This document shows, one piece after another, positions 1-6,741 of a stretch of 11,396 nt of DNA. The notes below the pieces were generated by a model that did no database searches, was not told where the DNA came from, and worked only from the letters and a program-made list of their open reading frames with translations. Both the position numbers and the translations under genes were made by a program. The stretch spans positions 1 through 11,396 of the forward strand of contig JABFRY010000250.1 in assembly GCA_013140955.1 (NCBI GenBank). Reading direction: 5' to 3'. The first letter of the stretch is position 1. Each line of letters starts with the position of its first letter. The stretch comes from Acidobacteriota bacterium. Lineage in GTDB: Bacteria; Acidobacteriota; Vicinamibacteria; Vicinamibacterales; UBA2999.

Positions 1-528
1 ATCACCGCAGGGGTCGTGTCGGGCAGCGCCGAGCGCCTCCGGCTCGTCGCCGATGCCCGCCGCCAGCTGGGAGGTGTGCTCGACCCGCAGGCCGCCTACG
101 CCCTCGGCCGAGGCCTCAAGACGCTGACGCTTCGGGTGGCACGTCAGAACGCGACCGCGCAGGCCGTGGCCGAAGCGCTCGAGGGCGATCCCCGCGTCGC
201 GCGCGTGCTGTATCCGGGACTCGCGTCGCACCCCGACCACGACATCGCCCGCCGGCAGATGCGTGGCTTCGGGGGGATGGTGTGCCTGGACCTGGCGGGG
301 GGAGAGCCGGCCGCCGAGCGCGCGTTCGATCGCCTGCGCCTCGTGCGCCGCGCGGCGTCCCTCGGTGGTGTGGAGAGCCTGTGCAGCCTGCCGGTCCTGT
401 CGTCCCAGTGGGGGCACACCGACGCGCAGCTCGCGGCGGCCGGCATCACGCGGGGCATGCTGCGCCTGTCGCTGGGCCTCGAAGATGCCGCAGATCTGAT
501 CGCCGATCTTCGCCAGGCGCTGGACTGA
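1..528 (+). CDS. Trans-sulfuration PLP-dependent enzyme (cystathionine gamma-synthase/lyase family), C-terminal part
   Basis: This is the last 175 codons of a Cys/Met-metabolism PLP enzyme (fold type I). It is open from base 1, so the true start is outside the window and the GTG at 16 is internal. The opening residues ITAGVVSGS match the segment that follows the PLP-binding lysine in this family, so the catalytic Lys should lie only about ten residues upstream. Other family landmarks are RGLKTLTLR, the YPGL-SHPDH region, SLGGVESL (binding of the substrate carboxylate and active-site geometry) and the closing RLSLGLED-ADLIADL. Members act in the cytosol on cystathionine, O-acyl-homoserine or methionine. 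The fragment cannot separate synthase, beta/gamma-lyase and sulfhydrylase activities. The gene ends at TGA 526-528, 15 bp from the stop of the convergent DHH gene, with no obvious terminator between them. Family is certain; exact reaction is not. Confidence 0.93.
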   Translation: MTAGVVSGSAERLRLVADARRQLGGVLDPQAAYALGRGLKTLTLRVARQNATAQAVAEALEGDPRVARVLYPGLASHPDHDIARRQMRGFGGMVCLDLAGGEPAAERAFDRLRLVRRAASLGGVESLCSLPVLSSQWGHTDAQLAAAGITRGMLRLSLGLEDAADLIADLRQALD

Positions 529-543
529 CGGGGCAGACGCGGT

Positions 544-1971
544 TCAGGCTCGGACGAGCCGCCGTTCCGACGGGTGGTGGTCGTGCAGGAAGTCGAGCGC
601 CAGTTCCAGGATCTTGCCGGTGACCTGCTCGGCCTGCAGGTTGCCGTACTTGTCGCGGAACGCCCGCAGGGGCACGACCGCCTTGGCCATGGCCCGGTGT
701 CCGCCGGCGCTGCCGATGTCGGCGAAGTAACGGCGCACGAACTCACCGGCGTGCTTGCCGTACCCGAGGGTGCGGACCGACGTCACCAGCGAGTCGTTCA
801 CGATGCCGGCGATGATGGTCCAGCGGACGTCCTCGAGCTGCAGGTAGAAATCGGCCACGTAGGGGATGAAGTCCTCGCGCGGTGACGTGCCGACGAACGC
901 GCAGAACACCTGATCGACGAGCTGGCCCGCCTGCCGGGCCCGCAGCACGTAGTCGAGACGCTCGAGCGTGATTTCCGCGCCCTCCATCTTCCGGATCATC
1001 GTGGCATCCGCCAGCGGATACAGGTACGAGAAGGCATCGATGTCCACGCTGTTCGCCTGGCGGTTGAAGAACAGGGTGTCCGACTTGATCGCGTAGAGCA
1101 TGGCCGTGGCCGTGCGCTCCGAGATGTTGGCGTCCACCGCCCGCAGGTGTTCGGTGAGGATGGTCGACGTCGAGCCGTAACTGGAGCGGATGTCCTTGAA
1201 GACCGCCGAGTAGCCGGTCTGCTCCGGATGGTGATCCACGACGAGGTCGACCCGGTCCACGATGCCGCCGAAGTAGTGGGGCTGGACATCCACGAGCGCC
1301 ACGCGGTCGAAGGTGGCGATCTGCTCCGGCGTGATGGGCTCGACCTGGATGTCGAGGAGGTTCATCATGCGGAGATTCTCGGGCCGGGTCACGCCGTGCA
1401 GCGCGCCGATGATGGCGGTCTGCTTCGTGCGGCGCAGCACCGACCGGAGCGCCAGGCCACTGGCCATCGCGTCGGGATCGGGGTCGTTGTGCAGGAGGAT
1501 CAGGACGCGGTCGGCGTCGCTGAAGAAGCGCTGGTACTGGAGGACCCTCGAACGGGTGAGGGACCGGGACACCTCGGTGAGGAGGGGAACACCGGCCAGC
1601 TCCGACATCGTGAAGTAGTTGATCTCCGGGAAGAGCGCCTTGAGCTCGTCCTCGCGTTTGGCGGGATCCGCCGGCCCGATGCCGAGCACGTAGGTGAGGG
1701 TGCCACCGGCGTCGCGGATGGCCTCAAGCGTCTTGCGGAGGCTCTTCTTGCCGCCGTCCTCGACGACCAGACAGGTGCCGGGACCGATGCCGGCCTTCAG
1801 GTAGGTATCGGTGCGCTGCGGATCGCCGCCGGTGACGCTGAGCCCCGCCTCATGCAGGCGGCGGGCAAGCGCCTTGTTCTCGACGAGAAAGTCGATATCG
1901 AAGCTGGTGGACAGGCTCTCTGCGAGAATCCTGACGACTGCCTCGCTCTGGCAGACGGCGTAACATTTCAT
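544..1971 (-). CDS. DHH-family phosphoesterase with N-terminal RCK/TrkA-N-like region
   Basis: This 475-residue protein starts at ATG 1971-1969. Residues ~150-350 form the DHH domain, with the metal-binding motifs in order: HNDPDPDA at 161-168, ALVDVQP with D228, the signature DHH at 246-248 and D298 in a KSDT motif. SSYGSTS (263-269) follows the DHH motif as in NrnA-like enzymes. A DHHA1 domain ends the protein, with GSAGGH at 420-425 for substrate binding. The family hydrolyses phosphodiester or phosphomonoester bonds in nano-RNA, pAp or cyclic dinucleotides in the cytosol, using Mn2+. Residues 1-~125 look like a Rossmann/RCK N-terminal (TrkA-N) module, but the usual GxGxxG is replaced by a non-glycine stretch (VCQSEAV). 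Canonical NrnA is ~310-340 residues, so the extra ~130 residues are this module. The substrate cannot be read from sequence. The gene is monocistronic and has its own TATAAT promoter (1989-2017). Confidence 0.9.
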   Translation of the reverse strand: MKCYAVCQSEAVVRILAESLSTSFDIDFLVENKALARRLHEAGLSVTGGDPQRTDTYLKAGIGPGTCLVVEDGGKKSLRKTLEAIRDAGGTLTYVLGIGPADPAKREDELKALFPEINYFTMSELAGVPLLTEVSRSLTRSRVLQYQRFFSDADRVLILLHNDPDPDAMASGLALRSVLRRTKQTAIIGALHGVTRPENLRMMNLLDIQVEPITPEQIATFDRVALVDVQPHYFGGIVDRVDLVVDHHPEQTGYSAVFKDIRSSYGSTSTILTEHLRAVDANISERTATAMLYAIKSDTLFFNRQANSVDIDAFSYLYPLADATMIRKMEGAEITLERLDYVLRARQAGQLVDQVFCAFVGTSPREDFIPYVADFYLQLEDVRWTIIAGIVNDSLVTSVRTLGYGKHAGEFVRRYFADIGSAGGHRAMAKAVVPLRAFRDKYGNLQAEQVTGKILELALDFLHDHHPSERRLVRA

Positions 1972-1988
1972 GATCCAGCTATCCAGGG

Positions 1989-2017
1989 ATTATACGCCTG
2001 TGGTCCGGCTGGGTCGA
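1989..2017 (-). promoter_or_regulatory. Promoter of the DHH phosphoesterase gene
   Basis: On the minus strand a perfect -10 box TATAAT (1994-1989) is preceded, after a 17-bp spacer, by TCGACC (2017-2012), which matches the TTGACA consensus at four of six positions. Predicted transcription starts near 1982, about 11 nt ahead of ATG 1971, so the leader is very short. It has no strong Shine-Dalgarno sequence, only GGAT stretches. Confidence 0.6.
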
Positions 2018-2031
2018 CTTTCACACCCCTG

Positions 2032-2046
2032 CGCACCTCGGGTGCG
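2032..2046. promoter_or_regulatory. Inverted repeat in the divergent promoter region (possible operator)
   Basis: CGCACC-TCG-GGTGCG is a perfect 6-bp inverted repeat with a 3-nt loop. It is flanked by CCCC at 2026-2029 and GGG at 2047-2049, which could extend the pairing past a TG bulge. It lies between the -35 of the DHH gene and the VWA start, covering where a -35 of the rightward promoter would fall if TAGGAT (2056-2061) is its -10. An operator or a leader hairpin is possible. In GC-rich DNA such short repeats also occur by chance. Confidence 0.3.
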
Positions 2047-2082
2047 GGGAGCGGATAGGATCGCAGCGCCGGGGGAGGTCAG

Positions 2083-3006
2083 ATGAGGAGCAGGGGGATC
2101 GGGGCGGTGCTGCTGACCGCCTGGACGCTCGGCGCGGCGGCCGGGCAGGGGCCCGTCTTCGAGTCCGGGACCGAGCTGGTGCGCGTCACGGTCTCCGTCG
2201 TGGACCGGGACGGGCAACCCGTGTCGGGCCTCACCGCGCGAGACTTCGCCGTGGAAGAGGACGGCGTGCCCCAACAGATCCGCACCTTCGTGCGGGGGGA
2301 CGACCCGGCGCCCGACCTCCCGACCCACCTCGGCCTGCTGTTCGACACCAGCGGCAGCATGGGAGACGACATCGAACTCTCGCGTACCGCGGCGATCCGC
2401 TTCCTCAACGGCCTTCCGGAGGCCGCCGACATGACCCTGGTGGACTTCGACAGCGAGGTGCGGGTGACGAGGTTCGGACAGGCGGACTTCCCGCGGCTCG
2501 TCGAACGGATCCGCCAGCGTCGGCCCCGCGGGCTGACCGCCCTGTACGACGCGCTCGGCGTGTACCTCGACGGCGCCTCGTCGAACGAGGGCCGAACCGT
2601 CCTGGTCGTCTACACGGATGGCGGCGACACGCAGAGCGCCTTGAGCTACCGCGACACGCTGGCCCTCGTGCGCACCTCCGACGTGACCATCTACGTGGTC
2701 GGCTTCCTGTCGCGGCAGTCCGGCGTGGGGCGCCTCCAGCAGCGGGCCATGCTCTCGCAGCTGGCGGAGGCCAGTGGCGGGCTGGCGTACTTTCCGGGCG
2801 GGCTGCGTGACGTGGATCAGGCCTACGCGCAGATCCTGGCGCAGGTGCGAGGCCAGTACACGCTGGGGTACGTCTCCACCAACACTGCGGCTGACGGCCA
2901 GTGGCGGGAGGTCGGGCTTCGGCTGACACGCCCGGACCTCTCGAGGGTCCGCCTGCTCGCGCGCGACGGGTACTTCGCCCGACTCGACCCTGTAGCCGTG
3001 CCGTAG
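2083..3006 (+). CDS. Secreted von Willebrand factor A domain protein (VWFA-related acidobacterial type)
   Basis: This 307-residue protein starts at ATG 2083 behind a strong GGGGGAGG (2071-2078, 4-nt gap). Residues 1-~22 resemble a Sec signal peptide with cleavage near AAAGQ. Residues ~30-72 carry the linker typical of this family (VVDRDGQPVSGLTARDF, then EEDG and QQI). The VWA fold follows from ~80, with a complete MIDAS metal site: DTSGS at 88-92, T152 in GLTALYDAL and YTDGGDT with D179. VWA domains bind protein ligands through the chelated divalent cation. The export signal and the lack of any catalytic domain suggest a periplasmic or surface-associated adaptor, but the ligand is unknown. 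The C-terminus (GQYTLGY, then VRLLARDGYFA) is the usual ending of this family, which is greatly expanded in Acidobacteria. It is divergent from the DHH gene and 72 bp ahead of uvrB, which appears to have its own promoter. Confidence 0.88.
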   Translation: MRSRGIGAVLLTAWTLGAAAGQGPVFESGTELVRVTVSVVDRDGQPVSGLTARDFAVEEDGVPQQIRTFVRGDDPAPDLPTHLGLLFDTSGSMGDDIELSRTAAIRFLNGLPEAADMTLVDFDSEVRVTRFGQADFPRLVERIRQRRPRGLTALYDALGVYLDGASSNEGRTVLVVYTDGGDTQSALSYRDTLALVRTSDVTIYVVGFLSRQSGVGRLQQRAMLSQLAEASGGLAYFPGGLRDVDQAYAQILAQVRGQYTLGYVSTNTAADGQWREVGLRLTRPDLSRVRLLARDGYFARLDPVAVP

Positions 3007-3028
3007 CACGGGGCAGGCCGGATCCGTG

Positions 3029-3037
3029 TGGTACGAT
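3029..3037 (+). promoter_or_regulatory. Extended -10 promoter candidate for uvrB
   Basis: TGGTACGAT at 3029-3037 combines an extended TGn element with TACGAT (four of six positions match TATAAT). No good -35 is visible 16-18 bp upstream, as is usual for extended -10 promoters. Transcription would begin near 3044, giving a ~35-nt leader to ATG 3079. This argues against starting UvrB at GTG 3028. An inverted repeat GGCGCG-TT-CGCGCC (3038-3051) overlaps the predicted start site. Confidence 0.42.
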
Positions 3038-3078
3038 GGCGCGTTCGCGCCGGCGCCGCGCCGCCGCTCGTGCGCATC

Positions 3079-5100
3079 ATGCCATCAGTCCACGACCATT
3101 TCAGCCTGGTAACCGACTTCGCGATCCGCGGCGATCAGACGCGTGCGATCCCGGAGCTGACGGAGGGGCTGGAGCGTGGCGACCGGTGGCAGGTCCTGCT
3201 CGGGGTCACCGGGTCGGGCAAGACCTTCACGATGGCGAACGTCATCGCCAACGTGAACCGCCCCACGCTGGTGATGGCCCACAACAAGACGCTCGCCGCG
3301 CAGCTCTTCCAGGAGTTCCGCCGGTTCTTCCCGTCGAATGCCGTGGAGTACTTCGTCAGCTACTACGACTACTACCAGCCCGAGGCATACGTCCCGGCCA
3401 CCGACTCGTACATCGAGAAGGAGGCCACGATCAACGACGAGATCGACCGGATGCGTCTGTCGGCGACCCGGTCGCTGTTCGAACGCCGCGACGTGATCAT
3501 CGTAGCGAGCGTCTCCTGCATCTACGGCCTTGGTTCTCCGGAGGCCTACTACGGCATGCTCCTGCCCCTCGAGACGGGGCAGCGCATCGGGCGGGACCAG
3601 ATTCTTCGGAAGCTCGTCGAGATCCAGTACGAACGGAACGACACCGAGTTCGGTCGCGGGACCTTCCGCGTGCGCGGCGACATCGTGGAGGTGGTACCGT
3701 CGTACGAAGAACACGCGCTGCGGATCAGCCTGTTCGGCGACGAGGTGGACGAGCTCGCCTGGTTCGATCCCCTGACGGGGCGTGTCCTCCGCCGGCTCGA
3801 CAAGGTGGCCGTATACCCGAAGTCCCACTTCGTCACCTCGCGCGAGCGGACGAAGGCCGCCGTGGACTCCATCCGCACCGAGCTCGAGCAGCGACGCGGC
3901 GATCTGGAACGGGCCGGACAGGTACTCGAAGCCCAGCGACTCCATCAGCGGACGATGTTCGACCTCGAGATGATCCGCGAGATCGGCTACTGCCACGGCA
4001 TCGAGAACTACGCGCGGCATCTCACGGGCCGGCAGCCGGGGGATCCCCCACCGACGCTGCTCGACTACCTGCCGGCCGATGCGCTGGTGATCGTGGACGA
4101 GAGTCACCAGACGGTGCCGCAGATCCGCGGGATGTACCACGGGGACCGATCGAGGAAGGAGGTGCTGGTGTCATACGGATTCCGCCTGCCCTCGGCGCTC
4201 GACAACCGTCCCCTCAATTTCGAGGAGTGGGAGGCCCGCATGGGGCAGGTGGTGTTCGTGTCCGCCACGCCTGGCCCGTACGAACTGGCCCGGTCTGGCG
4301 GCGTCGTGGTGGAACAGGTGATCCGGCCGACGGGCCTCATGGATCCGCCTATCGAGGTGCGGCCGGTACGCGGCCAGGTGGACGATCTGCTGGGCGAAAT
4401 CCGGCAGCGGGTGGAGCGCCGGGAGCGTGTGCTCGTGACGACCCTGACCAAGCGCATGGCCGAGGACCTCACCGCCTACTACCAGGAGCTTGGCGTGAAG
4501 GTGCGGTACCTCCACTCCGACATCGATACCCTCGAGCGGGTCGAAATCCTGCGGGACCTCCGGCGGGGCACGTTCGACGTCCTCGTCGGCATCAACCTGC
4601 TCCGCGAGGGCCTGGACCTCCCGGAGGTGTCGCTGGTCGCCATTCTGGACGCGGACAAGGAGGGCTTCCTGCGATCGGCGGGTTCGCTCATCCAGACGTC
4701 CGGCCGGGCCGCCCGCAACGTCCGCGGCACCGTGATCATGTACGCCGACACGGTCACCGCCTCGATGCGCTCGGCCTTGGCGGAAACGGAACGGCGCCGC
4801 GCCATCCAGGCCGCCTACAACGAAGCGCACGGCATCACGCCGGAGTCGGTCGTCCGCCAGCTCGACGACGTGCTGTCGAGCGTGTACGAACGCGACTACT
4901 CGGCGCCGCCGGCCGGGCGCGAGGCGGCGTCGGCCGGCCCGCGGACCCAGGCTGACATGGACGCAGCCATCGGCCGACTCGAGGCCGAGATGCGGACCGC
5001 GGCCGCCAACCTCGATTTCGAGCGCGCGGCCGCCCTGCGTGACGAACTGAAGGATCTCCGACGGCGGGAACTCGGGCTCGGGACGCCCGGTCCGGCATGA
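3079..5100 (+). CDS. uvrB: UvrABC system protein B (excinuclease ABC subunit B)
   Basis: UvrB receives damaged DNA from UvrA, verifies the lesion by threading one strand under its beta-hairpin, and recruits UvrC for incision in nucleotide excision repair (cytosol). From ATG 3079 it is 673 residues, the normal length. It shows: the N-terminal FSLVTDF and GDQ-AI; Walker A GVTGSGKT at 42-49; the aromatic beta-hairpin YFVSYYDYYQPEAYVP from Y91; Walker B DESH at 340-343; FVSATPGPYEL; the helicase C-terminal motifs (VLVGINLLREGLDLPEV, QTSGRAARN); and a UVR domain at ~627-661 (LDFERAAALRDEL) that binds UvrC. All key residues are present. In-frame GTGs at 3028 and 3070 would add 17 or 3 residues, but family N-termini align best with 3079 and the promoter overlaps 3028. 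No Shine-Dalgarno precedes 3079. The stop overlaps the mlaE start (ATGA). No LexA-like box was recognised. Confidence 0.98.
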   Translation: MPSVHDHFSLVTDFAIRGDQTRAIPELTEGLERGDRWQVLLGVTGSGKTFTMANVIANVNRPTLVMAHNKTLAAQLFQEFRRFFPSNAVEYFVSYYDYYQPEAYVPATDSYIEKEATINDEIDRMRLSATRSLFERRDVIIVASVSCIYGLGSPEAYYGMLLPLETGQRIGRDQILRKLVEIQYERNDTEFGRGTFRVRGDIVEVVPSYEEHALRISLFGDEVDELAWFDPLTGRVLRRLDKVAVYPKSHFVTSRERTKAAVDSIRTELEQRRGDLERAGQVLEAQRLHQRTMFDLEMIREIGYCHGIENYARHLTGRQPGDPPPTLLDYLPADALVIVDESHQTVPQIRGMYHGDRSRKEVLVSYGFRLPSALDNRPLNFEEWEARMGQVVFVSATPGPYELARSGGVVVEQVIRPTGLMDPPIEVRPVRGQVDDLLGEIRQRVERRERVLVTTLTKRMAEDLTAYYQELGVKVRYLHSDIDTLERVEILRDLRRGTFDVLVGINLLREGLDLPEVSLVAILDADKEGFLRSAGSLIQTSGRAARNVRGTVIMYADTVTASMRSALAETERRRAIQAAYNEAHGITPESVVRQLDDVLSSVYERDYSAPPAGREAASAGPRTQADMDAAIGRLEAEMRTAAANLDFERAAALRDELKDLRRRELGLGTPGPA

Positions 5101-5867
5101 CCCCCATGGTGGAGTGGCTGAAGGCGGCCGTCCTCGAGGTGCAGGAGTACGTCAGGCTGCAGGGCGCGGTCGTGCGGGCCACGTTCTCCCGGCCCTTCTA
5201 TTACCGCGACATCGTGGAGCAGTTCGATCGGATCGGCCTGGGGACGCTGACGGTCGTCGTGCTGACGGGCTTCTTCACGGGAGCGGTGCTCGCGCTGCAG
5301 TCGGGGATCACGCTCGACCAGTTCGGTGCGCGACCGTTCGTGGGACGCCTGGTGAGCGCGACCATGGTGAAGAACCTGGGCCCGGTGCTGACGGGCCTGA
5401 TGCTCGCCGGCCGCGTGGGGTCCGGAATCGCCGCCGAACTCGGGTCGATGGCCGTCACGGATCAGATCAACGCCCTCCGGGCGCTCGGCACCGATCCGAT
5501 CCGCAAGCTCGTCGTGCCCCGCGTGCTCGCGGGATTCTTCATGGCACCTGTGCTCACCGTCATCGCGAACGCCGTCGGTATTTTCGGCGGCTGGATCATC
5601 GCCGTGCTCCAGCTGCGGGTGGCGTCGAGCGTGTACTGGACGTCGGTGGTGGATGGCCTGTACCTGCAGGATGCCTGGATGGGGCTCATCAAGCCGTTCC
5701 TCCTGGGGTTCGTCGTCACCACGATCGGCTGCCACGAAGGCTTGCGGACGCGAGGGGGAACGCAGGGGGTCGGGCGTGCCACCACGAGCGCCGTCGTGAC
5801 GGCCTCGGTGGCGGTGATCGCCGTGGACTTCTTCACCACCCGGCTGCTGATCACCTTGTTGTACTGA
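5097..5867 (+). CDS. mlaE: MlaE-family ABC transporter permease
   Basis: This 256-residue integral inner-membrane subunit forms the transmembrane dimer of an MCE-type phospholipid transporter. After an amphipathic N-terminus, hydrophobic segments lie at about 48-70, 88-110, 143-173, 198-212 and 230-255. The family hallmarks are clear: AAELGSMAVTDQINALRALG (112-131), which contacts the ATPase, and the conserved GCHEGLRTRGGTQGVGRATT (211-230), followed by SAVVTASVAVIAVDFF near the C-terminus. The start at ATG 5097 shares four bases with the uvrB stop. An ATG at 5106 is the alternative, giving a protein three residues shorter. No clear Shine-Dalgarno is seen, so translation may be coupled to uvrB. 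mlaF follows after 9 bp. Family assignment is secure; direction of lipid transport cannot be told from sequence. Confidence 0.95.
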   Translation: MTPMVEWLKAAVLEVQEYVRLQGAVVRATFSRPFYYRDIVEQFDRIGLGTLTVVVLTGFFTGAVLALQSGITLDQFGARPFVGRLVSATMVKNLGPVLTGLMLAGRVGSGIAAELGSMAVTDQINALRALGTDPIRKLVVPRVLAGFFMAPVLTVIANAVGIFGGWIIAVLQLRVASSVYWTSVVDGLYLQDAWMGLIKPFLLGFVVTTIGCHEGLRTRGGTQGVGRATTSAVVTASVAVIAVDFFTTRLLITLLY

Positions 5868-5876
5868 GATCCGACT

Positions 5877-6728
5877 GTGCCGCAGGCATCGCACGTCTCT
5901 GTGTCCGAGACCCCGTCGGGGGCCACCGCGCCCCAGGCGCCGGTGCTGGCGCTCGAGCACGTCTCGCTGGCCTTCGACGGCAAGCAGGTGCTGCGGGACG
6001 TCAGCTTCGCGCTGCTCCCGGGGCACACCAAGGTCGTGCTCGGCGCCAGCGGGTCGGGGAAGTCGACGATCCTCAAGCTCGTGCTGGGTCTGCTGAGGCC
6101 GGACGCGGGTCGCATCTTCGTGAACGGCGAACGTACCGATACGATGGGGGAGCACGACCTGATGCGGGTACGGGGCGACCTCGGGATGGTGTTCCAGGAA
6201 GGCGCGCTGTTCGATTCCCTGAGCGTGGCCGAGAACGTCGGATATCGCCTGGACACCGAGATGCGCCTGCCGGCGTCGGAGGTGCGCGAGCGGGTCGACG
6301 AGGTGCTCGGGTTCGTCGGGCTGCGCGACTTCCTGGATCGCATGCCGTCCGAGCTCTCGGGGGGGCAGCGGCGGCGCGTCGCCATTGCCCGGGCCATGGC
6401 GACCAAGCCGGGCATCCTGCTCTACGACGAGGCCACGACCGGCCTCGACCCCATCACCGCGATCACTGTGGATCGGGAGATGGTGAAGCTGCGGGACCTG
6501 GAGCAGGTGAGTTCGGTCATCGTGACGCACCAGCTTCGGGACGCGTTCTACGTGGCGACCCACGAAGCCGTTCGTGACGGCGCGGAGGTCCGGGTGGTGC
6601 CGGCCGACGCGGCGAAGGCCGACGAGGCGGAGTTCATCATGCTCCGCGAGGGCGTGATCGCCTTCGAGGGCAACGCGGCCGAACTGCGCGCCGCGACGGA
6701 CCCGTACATCAGAACGTTCCTGTCATGA
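5877..6728 (+). CDS. mlaF: MlaF-family ABC transporter ATP-binding protein
   Basis: This 283-residue cytosolic ATPase drives the MlaE permease. It has Walker A GASGSGKST at 56-64, a Q-loop in VFQEGALFDSLSV, the ABC signature LSGGQ at 160-164, Walker B LLYDEATTGLDP with D184-E185, and the switch histidine H218 in VTHQ. GALFDSLSV after the Q-loop is characteristic of the MlaF branch. The C-terminus (~225-283) has an insertion rich in acidic and alanine residues before the conserved ending (FIMLREGVIAFEG, then DPYIRTFLS). The annotated start is GTG 5877. The first ~20 residues are low-complexity and unlike the family, so a later GTG (5901 or 5943) is possible. It is 9 bp from mlaE and 13 bp ahead of mlaD. 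Confidence 0.95.
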   Translation: MPQASHVSVSETPSGATAPQAPVLALEHVSLAFDGKQVLRDVSFALLPGHTKVVLGASGSGKSTILKLVLGLLRPDAGRIFVNGERTDTMGEHDLMRVRGDLGMVFQEGALFDSLSVAENVGYRLDTEMRLPASEVRERVDEVLGFVGLRDFLDRMPSELSGGQRRRVAIARAMATKPGILLYDEATTGLDPITAITVDREMVKLRDLEQVSSVIVTHQLRDAFYVATHEAVRDGAEVRVVPADAAKADEAEFIMLREGVIAFEGNAAELRAATDPYIRTFLS

Positions 6729-6741
6729 GAGGGATATCGAC

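Noticed and set aside
529..543. Terminator between the trans-sulfuration enzyme and the DHH gene
   Set aside because: The 15-bp gap and flanking bases show no inverted repeat of useful length and no T-run.
1147..2058. Long plus-strand open frame (303 codons) opposite the DHH gene
   Set aside because: It is a mirror of the GC-biased coding strand. It has no family motif, and the opposite strand has complete DHH motifs and a promoter.
3028..3078. Upstream GTG (3028) as the start of UvrB
   Set aside because: It would add 17 residues not found in the family and would start inside the predicted -10 promoter element.
2901..4955. 684-codon open frame overlapping uvrB in another frame
   Set aside because: The product is arginine/proline/glycine-rich without recognisable domains. 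uvrB in the alternative frame is unambiguous.
4896..6563. 555-codon minus-strand open frame opposite mlaE and mlaF
   Set aside because: It is rich in His/Arg/Asp low-complexity sequence, typical of antisense frames in GC-rich genes, and has no start signals or motifs.
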